This document shows, one piece after another, positions 10,001-19,907 of a DNA stretch of 64,000 nt. Where the stretch lies: NCBI RefSeq assembly GCF_035222275.1, contig NW_026946359.1, positions 2,790,001-2,854,000 on the forward strand. Direction: 5' to 3'. A program made the position numbers and the translations under genes. Source of the stretch: Podospora bellae-mahoneyi (lineage: Eukaryota; Ascomycota; Sordariomycetes; Sordariales; Podosporaceae). Each line of letters opens with the position of its first letter. Position 1 is the stretch's first letter. Under the pieces are notes generated by a model that was not told the DNA's origin, did no database searches, and saw only the letters and a list, made by a program, of their open reading frames with translations.

Positions 10001-12003
10001 CTGGCTCTTTCCTCCATCCCTACCTACCTACCTACTTCACCCAATCTTTACGGATCACCTGGTAACACACCGTTGAAACTTTAAATCTCCCACAGACGTC
10101 TGGGGGAGGGGGGTCGTCTCCCAGAGAACAGACAATTTGACTTTGACAACTCCCATGAATCTGGGAACATGGGTCGCAGCGGAGGTAGCTAACCTCCAGG
10201 AAAGGGGTTTTAGCTCCAAGGGAGCTTTCTACTGGATTTGATCAATGGGGAAATATTCTCCTGCTTTGGGGGCCCAAAAGTTGCCCGTAGAGCGAGAGAG
10301 AGCAAACCGGTTTCCACAATCAAAATGACAGGTCTGTTCGTCCCCGTAGAAGAGTGTGCGCGACCAGTCTATGCATGCTCCTTGGCCTTTCAACAACACA
10401 GTGGACAAACCTTGGTGGTGTTAAGACGGACATGTGGAGGGTGGAAGCCCGAGCCAATAACCCCTCCCCACCCACACACACAAACACACTCACACACTTA
10501 CTTTTGTTTCTTGTCAAGGTGGGTTGGGAGAGATGGGGGAGAAAGGCAAGTCTGTGTGACGGGCCCCTCATCTCTCACCTCTCTCACTGCATCTCTCCTT
10601 CGTGTCTGTAGACATTCGTTCTTCCTCCATTTTAGACCCAAGCCTCCCGTTCTATTCATACATTCTGTTTATCAAGGTATCACAACAACGGGTAACTGCA
10701 CTGCTCAATCTCGCCCCTCGCTGCCTTGTCATTCTCGCCTTCATGTCTTGTCTTGTGCCCCCTTTCACCCATCACCCAAGCACCACCCCCACCAGCGACC
10801 CAAAAGGGGGGTTTCCGACGGGGATACAACGGGTTTGTCCACATCACCAACCATCCCCCGTAGACTAAACAAAAGCAAGTCCATTTCCAGGAGGCCTTCC
10901 AACCTGGAGCTGGGCTCATGTGATCACCCCCTATCGGTAATCCCCCCAACCAACACCACAAACCATCCAGATAGATGGGTATCTATACTCGTAGTCTGTC
11001 CCTATCTATCTATTTCCCCTACCGGTGGGGCTTGATAACAATACAACGACTGACATCGTTGATATCCCCCATCGGCCGTTTCTATCTGCACAAGAGTACT
11101 CACTCCATCCACCTGCAAAAGGTAGTAAAACAGTCTCCATAAAAAAGGGGGCTGATGAGACAGAAAGCATGCTCAAGTCAAAATCTCCTATCCTTGCATA
11201 CCACTCGAACCAGCTCCTGTTCCACATGGCCCAATTCCTACATAATGTCAACAATCAAACCCCGTAAACATACCACCAGACCTCCGTGCAATAAACCCCC
11301 ATCTGTATCACTTCACATGCACCGCCACCTCACATTCGCAAACACCGCCCATTCATAACAAAGGCAAAGACAATTACAGGGTATCTCATCCACCGCCTAC
11401 ACCACCTCATGTGAAACAACAAAGCAGAGCTAGCTCACTAAATGGTATATACACTCTCTCGCTTGCTTGCTTGCTTGCTTGCTCGCTCGCTTCAATATGT
11501 TTATCTCATGTTATGTTGTTATCTTTCCCCCAGAAAAAGAAATAGAAAGGAAAATTTCAAATACAAATAGAATACATACATCACCCATTGTTCTTCGTTC
11601 AACATTGCCAAAAGACCTCCCTTCCCCCTTTTCCTAGCCTCCCCCTTCCCCCACTTGAATTATCTCTTTTTTTTCTCCCCCCGTTGCAAAAAACAAACAA
11701 AAAAAACAAAAAAAAAACAAAACATAACAAGCCCAAAAAAATACCATCCCAAATTTCCCTTACTACTCCGTTTTGTGATGCAAGATGCAAATGTTTGTTG
11801 TGCTGCTTGATGGGGCCGCCATATACTCGTTACAGTAAGTTTTCCGCTCGAAAAAAAAAACAAAAAATCAAGCCATAAAAATATTTTTTTTGTTGTTGTC
11901 CACCCACCCTCCCCTCATCAAATCAATCCGCTGACCCCTCCCCATCGCTAGCCCAATCAACAAGCGCAAGAAGAAGAATCACCATCGTGATGACAACTCA
12001 ATC
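7007..12003. other. 5-kb gene-free region upstream of Scp3-like gene
   Basis: No supportable coding region is found over 5 kb, which is much more than the usual 0.5-1 kb spacing in this window. The longest open frame (10238-11035 +, 265 codons) has a peptide dominated by Ser, Pro, His and Thr with no domain, as expected from CT-rich DNA. Several pyrimidine tracts, a short CCTA run near 10019-10034 and a GCTT run at 11461-11492 occur. The stretch is probably a long promoter or leader of the Scp3-like gene (-), the 3' flank of the BTB gene (-), and perhaps a non-coding RNA. Confidence 0.45.
11461..11492. repeat. GCTT/GCTC tetranucleotide run
   Basis: About five GCTT units are followed by GCTCGCTCGCTT in the gene-free region 3' of the BTB gene. 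It is a simple microsatellite with no further feature. Confidence 0.8.
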
Positions 12004-14880
12004 CTAGTGAATTGCACTGGGCGTAGGCGTGAGATCCCCCCCATCTTGCCCCCCCTCCTTGGAAGCAATCGCAGTCACCACCAAGTCATTACCCGTCCTT
12101 TCCTCACCACCCGCCTCGTCCGCGTCGTCCTCAAAAACCACCGGAATCATCGTAGACCCGCTCATAACGTCGTCTCCTGCCATGGAAGTAACCGGGGTAA
12201 AAGCCGTAATCGTCGAACGTTCGTCGTCGTCATCATCGGGGCCACTCTCTTCCGAGCCTCCCGCCTTTCGTTGCTCCTTCGTGGCAGGCCGCCAGGTGTC
12301 CTCATCCCAGGGGTTGACCAAATCATCCGAAACACTGTGAGGCCTTTCCCTTCGTTCTTCCTCCAGGTCCTCGTGCGGCTTTTCCGATTGTTCTCGCTGG
12401 TCGGGCTGGCTCACTTGCTCCGGCTGCTCCGGTTGCTTCTGTGGAGCCGGTGTAGGCCCCGGATTTCCGATGATCCATAGGTTACCATCTTCGTCCTCCA
12501 CCTCCTCCGGCTGGTGGTATTCCTCCGGCTCGTCCCTCTTCCTCCAGTCCCGGTTCCATGGGCATCGCCAGTCATTATCCGCGCGCGCTCTTGAACACCC
12601 TCGTGGATAGAAGTACTTAGATCCTCCCATTCGGCCGTCTCTGGCACACCTAGCTCCGCCGAATTCCCGGTCCCTTCCCCTTCTTCCTGGCCCAATACCA
12701 TTGACATGAGTCCTGTCTATCCGCTCCCAAATATCGTTGCCCCAAACACCATCATTAGGCAGCCGGCTCGCCGGTGCCGTTGCGGGTTGGGATATTGGTG
12801 CCGGGGTCTCGACTGGCGGCTGTACACTCTCCTGCTTCTGAGGAAGCTGAGTCTTGAGTCTGGCTTGTGACTGATCCCAACTTGCCTTCCATAATACGTT
12901 GGTATTCCTTGCTGTTTCGGCGGTATGTTGGGCTTCGGGTTGGTGTTGTTCTTGGTGTTGCTCTTGGTGTTGCTCTTGGTGTTGCTCTTGGTGTTGGCCT
13001 TGTATTGGGATCTGGCCCTGTTGCTGGTGCTGACTTTCTTGTAGATGCTGGCTTTGCTGTTGAGCAGCGATCATGCCGCTTTCTTTCAGAGGTTCCATCG
13101 CCCCGACACTTCCGAAGAAGATGGCATCATTTACCAAGTTCGGGTAGAGGAATCCAACCCAGCTCATGCTAAAAACCTGCTTGAATCCGCGATCCAGGAT
13201 GAGGTACAGCATCGAGACATCGATGAGTTTGGCCATGGCTAACCGTAGATTTCTCATCAACACATTTGTGCCCTGCTCATACATCATGCTAAGAGCCCAT
13301 CCGAGTGGGTTGTATAGGTTGAAAAGCTCTGGGTTGGGCTCTTGGAGACTGTTGGGAGAGCGCTCTTGGAGGATGGGAAGGTATTCTCCGATGATTGCCG
13401 TAGCCTCGTTAAGACGAGCCACGGCGAAATCCATCATGGCGGTGTATTCGATGGAAGCACCGGCGATGTAGAGAAAGGTGTTGAATCGGAGCGGCTCGCC
13501 ATAAAGTGGAGCGTTTCTGTCGTAGTAGGCATCTGGGTAGCTCTTGAGATACATGAATTGCAGCGCGTAGCCTAGTTGCATGGCATCATGGCCGTCAAGC
13601 TCAAAGCGAATGTATCCAGCCTAGCACATATGTCAGGGCACTAGATCACGTTGAGGGGATCTGGAATACCTACTGGATCTTTGGGAGGGAGGCGCTCTCT
13701 CATGAACTCGGATTCTCGAGACAAGATGTCATGATGTACCTGCCAAGACTTGTCTTTACATACCACTAATACGTCCCATTCATATTGAGTATCCCAAAGT
13801 CTATTAAACCATTAGATAACATATTCTAGTTCACAAAAACCTACCAACTTACGAATATTCTCCCTTATCGTGAGCGGCAATCACCGTGGCAGTGCGCTCT
13901 GCCCTTTGCTTGATAAAGTCAAGTTGCGCGGCATCAACCGCTGGCGCTTCGCTGGTCACATTCTCAGGCTCTTCTCTGATGGGTGAAGGTATGTCGGGGG
14001 CCGAGAAGCGACGGGCTCTCTGACGAGCAATTACCATGTCTGATTCAGAGGTGCTGGACTTCTTAGTGGGTGAATCACAGACTCCAGCGCTGTTGTGGCG
14101 TTTCCTATCCGCTGGTTTCGTTGCTGAAGTTGAAGACGAATTCCTCTTGTGGTGGCCCTTATGCCTAGATTTCGATTTGGGAGTCGTCTTGTCTGTCACC
14201 GGCAAAGCTGGCGGCGGCGGTTGTGAGCTCAGGGAACCCTGGTGCAAGGTTTTCTCCCTGGAACCTGGTTGAGACCCGGGTGTTTTCGCCTTTGCGTCGC
14301 TCGAGTTTCTCCAGTTGCTCGACTGCGAAGATTTTGAGGGCATTTTTGCAGTGGGCTCATGGGCAATCGAGAGATATTCCGTGTCTGCTGGCTTGGTTGT
14401 GCTGGTTTTGGGTGCCTTGGTGAGAACTTGGACTTTCTTGCCAGAGGCGACTTGGGCATAACTTTGAGTTCTGGTGACAGTGGGGGCGCTTTTTGCTTTA
14501 TGTTTTTCAGGTGACTGAGGTTTTGGCTGAGGTGGATTCCGTGGCGGTTCGCGAGCCGGCTTTTTCAACTGAGGAAACTCGGCGGAGGAGTTGTCTTTGG
14601 TATCCTTGACCTGGCGGTTCGGGCCGGGCCCTGGTGCAGTGTTCCTGTCTCGACCTGGCTTGTGGTTTTGTTTGTGTTTTTGAAGCTGGTCTTGAGCACG
14701 CATCGCACCCTCAGGGCACTCCTTTTCTCCTTTTTTGGTGGTCGTTGGGGGCTCCTTGGTATCCTTGGTGGCTGGCTTAGACTTTGAAGCGAGGACTTTG
14801 CGATTCTTAATCGTGTCTCCTTTCAAAATTCTAGCATAGGAGAGCGAGGGTTGCCTCGCTGGAGGGTCTCGGGAATTCAT
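12004..14880 (-). CDS. BTB/POZ-domain protein with long disordered arms
   Basis: The three-exon model is 14880-13853, 13800-13674 and 13620-12004, with introns gtaagt...atag and gtaggt...ctag. It gives 923 aa. Residues 1-340 are low-complexity (Lys, Pro, Ser, Thr). The BTB domain spans about 345-425: YEWDVLVVCKDKSWQVHHDILS, then ESEFMRERL, then RFELDGHDAMQLGYALQFMYL; both introns interrupt it or its edge. A helical region continues to about residue 560. A Gln-rich segment with an HQEQ tetrapeptide repeat follows at about 574-618, then an acidic disordered tail. Fungal BTB proteins of this layout are mostly uncharacterised; BTB domains mediate dimerisation and can recruit Cul3 ligases. There is no Kelch, zinc finger or MATH domain, so the exact role is unknown. 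Confidence 0.8.
12947..13003 (-). repeat. 12-base coding tandem repeat (HQEQ)
   Basis: Inside the BTB gene a 12-base unit is repeated about four to five times and encodes the tetrapeptide HQEQ on the - strand. The copies are nearly identical at DNA level, which suggests a length-variable coding minisatellite. Confidence 0.8.
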
Positions 14881-16061
14881 GGCAAGTGCCGGCGGCTATG
14901 CTGTATCCGGTGCCAATGCGGCTCAAGGTGGATGTGATGAGCGGGTGGTGATGTCAAGGTCGCATGCGAAGCATCAACATGGTCGGGGCAGATCGCTGCA
15001 GGAAGGAAACAAAATAAAACCTGCCCAAAAACTTGATCCAAGTTGGACGATTGTTCGCTTTTGAGGCAGATGGGTGTGAAATATGAAATGTGCGTGTGCT
15101 GTGCGGGCTGTTAGCAAGTTGACGAGCTTGAGGAAGTCAATCGCAGTTGTGCAGAAAAAGGTAACTTGGTTCGACTTTGTCTGAGAGATCAAGTGGTCAA
15201 GAAAGAATCGTGGATGTCACGCCGTGGTTTTGTGGTGTGCGGTTGTCGCAAACATCGGCCTCTTGGTGAAATTTTGGTGTTGTTTGTTGACGGCGATGCT
15301 CCACGGCCAGCTTCCCTTTCCAGACTTTTTGCACTTTTTGCGCAATTTTTCCGTTTTTCGCGGCTCTGAACAACCCGGTCGGTCGCCAAAATAGAGACGA
15401 AATTCTCAGAACACACAAATTGGCCGCTCAATGGTAGAACTGGAGCTCAATCAAAGAAAAAGGTTGTTGCGCTGGTCGGTTTTCGTAGGTTAATATGTGT
15501 TGCTCCCGTGGCTTTGGAGTGCATGATGGGTGCATCGGCCTTCAATTCACCTTCACTGTTGGGATTCCCACAAGCATCATTTCATCTTATCTCGGCTGGC
15601 TGCTTGCTCCGTGCAGCAGCGGGCAGCGGGCCGTTCCTGCTTTGTATTCCACTAGATCACTGACAGAGGGGGAAGGCACGCTCAAGCCCGGGCTAAGGCA
15701 GGCAGGCTATTTTGGGGCAGACATCCCATCCCTTTTGATTAAAGTACCTTGATTCTTGGGACACCTAATGGAACCTGATAAACACCCTTGACTCCATTCC
15801 TAACCTGGCGCAATGCAATGCTCGCTCAAAGCCACTTGTATAACCGTCCTGTTCTGCAACACAGTCATGACACCACGACTCGTCTCATTCACCGTGGACA
15901 TGTGCCCCTCTCTGAACGAGGTGCCAGATGCTAGTTCCAAATGCCAATGTCAGCCTTCTCCTGACTAATATATGCCACAACCCCTCCTACTTGGCGCCAT
16001 TGCTTTCGGTTTGCCGTACGTCGAGGATGGATATTCTTTCGCGTGCTGTGTCATTCAGATC
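14881..16061. other. Intergenic between BTB gene 5' end and PXR1 3' end
   Basis: This contains the promoter and leader of the BTB gene (-) and the 3' flank of PXR1 (-). Short open frames on both strands carry no recognisable protein. No repeat or RNA gene is seen. Confidence 0.5.
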
Positions 16062-17321
16062 CTAGGACTTGATCATGAAGATCTGGGGGATGTCAGCACT
16101 GACAAGAAACGATAGAATCCCAACGGTAGCTTACCTGATTGAGCGCCGCACTATCTGCAAAGGCCATCTTCTTCTGGGCAATAAACCGTGACCTTGCCAG
16201 GTAGCGGGTATTCGTAGTCACAGGCGTCGAGTAACCGCTCGCAGTTGGCGTTGACGCATCACTTTCAACTGCCGGGGTGACACTCTCCTCTTTTTTGCGC
16301 TTCTTCTCCTTGGAACTGCTTGCGCCAGCCTCTGAACCTGATTCTGACACTGGCTTGTCCTTCTTTTTCTTGTCTTTCTTGTCCTTCTTCTCTTTCTTTT
16401 CTTTCTTCTCCTTCCTTTCCTTCTTCTTCTCCTTCTTTGCCCTCTTAGCATCCTCAGCCGATGTGTCTACCTCCTCTTCTGGAGACTCGCTCTTCTGCTT
16501 CTCCCGCTTGCTCGACTTCTCCGACTTGGCTGGCTCTGTGTCGCTTTCCGCCGAGTCCACCTTGCGCTTCTTCGACTTTTTGTCCTTCTTCTCCTTCGAG
16601 CCGGCACTGTCTGTTTCAACATCAGATTCTGTTTTCCTCTTCTTGGACTTCTTCTCCTTCTTGCGCGCCTTCTCGTCGTCCTTTTCTGTGTCCTCGTCGG
16701 CCTTGCGCTTTTTTGATGGGAGATCTGAAGGCTCCGAGGCTTCTGTCTCGGCGCTCTCTTCTGTGGACTCCTCGGAACTCTTCTGAGCACCATTGACCTC
16801 GCCCTTGTCGGCACCCTCTTGTGGCTCCTTCTTCAGCACATCGCCCACCAACCAACCGCCCCTAACGAAGCGAATCGTCCCTAATCTCCGCTCAAGATAT
16901 GAGTTCATCATCAGATCCTCGCGCTTCTTCAGCTCACTCTCCAGCGCCTCCTCGCTCTTGCCGTTGAGTCTCCCGAGCAAGTGTTGGAAGTCGAACAGTC
17001 CTGTGCACTCGTCTCCATTGTTTCGTTTGGCTCCAAGACCGAGGGTGTCGTCCTTCAAGGTGACCTGGATATGCGATGCGCTGGCAGCTCCATAGTTTTC
17101 GGCATGCGCCGCGTCCTTGGCTCCGAGGTACTGGCCCGGCTCCCACCCCTGCGACCGCAGCATCTTCTGGCCAAAAGATTCGGTGTTGCGCATCCATCTG
17201 TTGTTATTCGGATCGTTGCCGAGTCTCCGTTTGCTGTTCGCGGGCTTTGTCAGTTTCTGTTGGTTCCAGGACTCAATTACACACAAAGCGCGTCTTACTT
17301 CTTTGCACCAGCGAGACCCAT
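16062..17321 (-). CDS. pxr1: PXR1/GNO1 G-patch protein (rRNA/snoRNA processing, telomerase inhibitor)
   Basis: The three-exon model is 17321-17299, 17233-16135 and 16082-16062, giving 380 aa. The 23-base first exon encodes MGLAGAK, and splicing restores MGLAGAKNKRRLGNDPNNNRW, the classic PXR1 start. A G-patch follows (SFGQKMLRSQGWEPGQYLG ... LGLGAKRN, residues about 25-80). From residue about 150 the protein is very rich in Lys and Glu with KKE/KKD runs, as in yeast Pxr1. The last exon is only 21 bases and encodes IFMIKS after ALNQ. In yeast, Pxr1 acts in the nucleolus with the Prp43 helicase in pre-rRNA and snoRNA 3' processing and inhibits telomerase. The long continuous open frame upstream of the true ATG is not coding. 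Confidence 0.93.
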
Positions 17322-18014
17322 TTTGCCCAGAAGTTGCCCGGCGCAGCCGAGCGTGAGATATTGAGGGGGCGGGGGTTAGGAAAAGCTGACGATCACAAAG
17401 TTCGAGGTACCTGGTGTTTCTTGGAGTTGCTTGTGTGGAACTTTTTTTTTGGCGGGGAACTGGTGCAAAATGATTCTGACGCCCCACACCGCCCAGATTG
17501 GATGGATGCCAAGGCTGCCATCTTGGATGAGTGGGTCCAGCCTGCAGGGTTCCTGCCTCAACGGTCAGGGGTTGCAACATCACGGTTCTCGATGTCATCG
17601 TGCCTTCCTCGGGCAACTTCTTTGTTTTAAAGGAATACCTACGATACAAGTACGAATTTAGCCCATATTATGAGAGAGTCATCATGGTTTGTGGACTATC
17701 ATCGTCCGCTCTTGATACCTGTTCTCTTGATATAGGCTTCCTCATGCTTGTCCACGATGTGGCATGTAGCTAGAACTTTGGATGGTCTACACAGAACTCT
17801 ATGAGACCCCTTATCTAGGTAGCTAGGTAGGCTTCTTTGGCTGATGTGAGATAAACCTTACCAAACCTTCCCTCTACCATCTTCAGTCAGGTAGTGGGCG
17901 CGCCACCAAATCCAAAGGGCCTGGCTTTGCTGGCAGGGGAGGTCTTTCAAATTTCTTCCACTTTTCCCAGACAAGTCAAACATACCACACACAACCCGTC
18001 ATCGTATAAAGGTC
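17322..18014. other. Divergent intergenic region, PXR1 / coiled-coil gene
   Basis: This is a shared 5' flank of PXR1 (-) and the coiled-coil gene (+). A TAGGTAGCTAGGTAGG stretch near 17817-17832 is the only motif-like run I noticed. No coding sequence is supported. Confidence 0.5.
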
Positions 18015-18810
18015 ATGGAGATAGTGGCGAAGGAGAGAAGAACTCGAAATCTCAGAGTGAAAGAACCCCGGCCGTCCTGCAACCGCCGTCGCCAGTCCAC
18101 CAAGATCGACAAGGGCTTGTCCAAGTGGTAAGTCGCCGCTTTTGCTACCACCTGTACACTCAAGACCAACCAACTCCAGGGACGCCAAACTCAAGCGCCG
18201 CACCAAATCCCCCAAGAAAGCCATCAAAAAGAACCGCCGCCTAACCGAGCATCTCAACGAGCAGCTGACCCGTCTGACCACAACAATCGAACAAGCCAAC
18301 ACCCACCTGCCTGACACCAGCCAAATCAACAGCGAGATGAGAAATCTCAGCAATGGCATGGGAGTCCTCCTCGGTGGCATGGCAGAATACAAAGAAGGCA
18401 TGCAACAACTCGGTGACGAGATGCAAATCGCGGAGCACAATCTGGAACTGTTCAGCGAGACTATAAGAAGGCTCTTTGACAATGGCACGGAAGCACTCAT
18501 GGACGATTTTCAGCCGTTCAAGAGAGATTTTGGGGTGATCTACCGACTCACCGAAGCCATCCGTCAGCGGACGCAGAAGAGTGATGTCGGGCGGAGAATC
18601 AGTAGACCTGTCGACCGCCTGTTTGGGTGTATGCCGATCCTCCGCAGGTGTTTGGATGACAGCATGGAAACCCGCCTGAAGAACTGTGAGGGGAGGAAGA
18701 CAAACCAGTTGTCAAACAAATTGTCTTCATTTGTTACTCGTGAGGAAGGGGCATGCAAGGTTGGAGGAGGTAATGGAAGGCAGAGAACAGGCAGAGACCG
18801 GTACAGTTAG
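18015..18810 (+). CDS. Orphan coiled-coil protein
   Basis: The two-exon model is 18015-18127 and 18180-18810, with intron gtaagt...ccag (phase 2), giving about 247 aa. The start at 18015 is the first ATG upstream of the intron in frame. Residues 1-60 are very basic (ERRTRNLR, KLKRRTKSPKK). Residues about 65-160 have heptad-like spacing of hydrophobics (LTEHLNEQLTRLTTTIEQAN, INSEMRNLSNGMGVLLGGM, LELFSETIRRLF), suggesting a long coiled coil. No known domain is recognised; I considered kinetochore DASH subunits and found no convincing match. The C-terminal 60 residues are polar. It may be lineage-restricted, and the coding status rests on the clean intron and length. Confidence 0.6.
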
Positions 18811-19022
18811 CCAATCCATACGCATCTTTTGTTCATACCCATCACACAACCCACTCCCAAGACCACACACCCAAATCAGCACAAAAAAAATCTCTTTCTC
18901 TATCCCCCATCTTTAAACCTCAATTAAAACGCCCTGGTATTATTCATTCCCCCAGTCCATCCATTTCAATCCCATATCGTAACCATATTATACACTTCCC
19001 CGTCCTCTCCTCCCTCCTGCTC

Positions 19023-19388
19023 CTAAACCTTGAACCCAAACCCAGCCATACAACTCCTATACTGATCAATGGTCAACAAGCAGTCCTTTTGTGGGTCGGC
19101 AGCCTTGGAGAAGAGCATGCACTCGTCGCGCTTGGCCTTTTCGTCTTTGCACACGCAGCAGGGCTATTATTTCTTTTTGTTAACCCCCCCCCTAACTCAA
19201 TCGTTCGACAGTTAAATCTGTGACGGACCTTGGGCTTGTCAGCAGCAGCAGCAGCAGCTGACTGGGCGACCACCGGCGCAACCGGGGCGCTGGAGGCTAT
19301 GAGGGGTGTTAATCACGCCATCCATGAGACAACAAGAGGGGACGGGGAACATACCGATTGAGCTGGCGGTAGCTTGGGCGGAGGACAT
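19023..19388 (-). CDS. cox17: COX17 mitochondrial copper chaperone
   Basis: The three-exon model is 19388-19355, 19296-19229 and 19163-19023, with introns gtatgt...atag and gtccgt...atag (a weak donor). It gives 80 aa. It has the KPCCVCK copper-binding site (C36, C37, C39) and the twin CX9C pairs C39-C49 and C62-C72, which form the helical hairpin oxidised by Mia40. It ends in CMAGFGFKV like other COX17 proteins. COX17 passes Cu(I) to Sco1 and Cox11 in the intermembrane space for cytochrome c oxidase assembly. The N-terminal 34 residues are Ala/Ser-rich, with six Ala in a row encoded by GCT repeats. The 3' end faces the coiled-coil gene. Confidence 0.95.
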
Positions 19389-19907
19389 TTTGACTTTTTT
19401 CTTGACGACAAGTGCTTTGTTTGAGTTGGGGAAAAGGAAAAAAGGTGAAAGAAGTCGGGAGCTATCGGTAAACTGAATGAGCAAGTTGATTTGTCAATTG
19501 GCGATTTCTAGAACGGTTTTCCCCCAAGCATTGCCGCTGAGCCGCCGCGAAAACGCATGCCAAGACGGAATGGCGTCAGATCTCTCAGCTTTTTTTGTGG
19601 GGAGCTGGGGGGCAGGGATGGATGAGGGGCCACGTGATACCCCTTGGGGTCAACATCTGAGGTACAGCTTCATCACTTGGCTAACTTCAATTTCCTCTAG
19701 TTGACCGAGACGTATATATCCCAGTAAACAGCTAAGGTCTCCAAAGTTACAGATTCCGTCCCACTTTACTAACACCACCACCATCCCCCTTTCACAAGTA
19801 AACTCCCCGACAATCCCAATCCATACTTTCAAACCACCTGTTTCACCCTCCTACACTCACCTGATCAATGTCATCCCCCAGAACAATCCTCCCATCGCAT
19901 CACCGCC
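19389..19907. other. Intergenic, COX17 promoter and TEL2 3' flank
   Basis: This is the promoter and leader of COX17 (-) and the 3' untranslated flank of TEL2 (-). No gene, repeat or RNA is seen. Confidence 0.5.

Noticed and set aside
10238-11035. 265-codon + strand frame in the 5-kb gene-free region
   Set aside because: Starts with ATG but encodes Ser/Pro/His/Thr-rich noise typical of CT-rich DNA; no conserved-looking segment or splice structure.
16093-17649. 518-codon reading of the PXR1 locus from an upstream start
   Set aside because: The first part is promoter plus intron read through; the spliced MGLAGAKNKRRLGNDPNN start matches the family.
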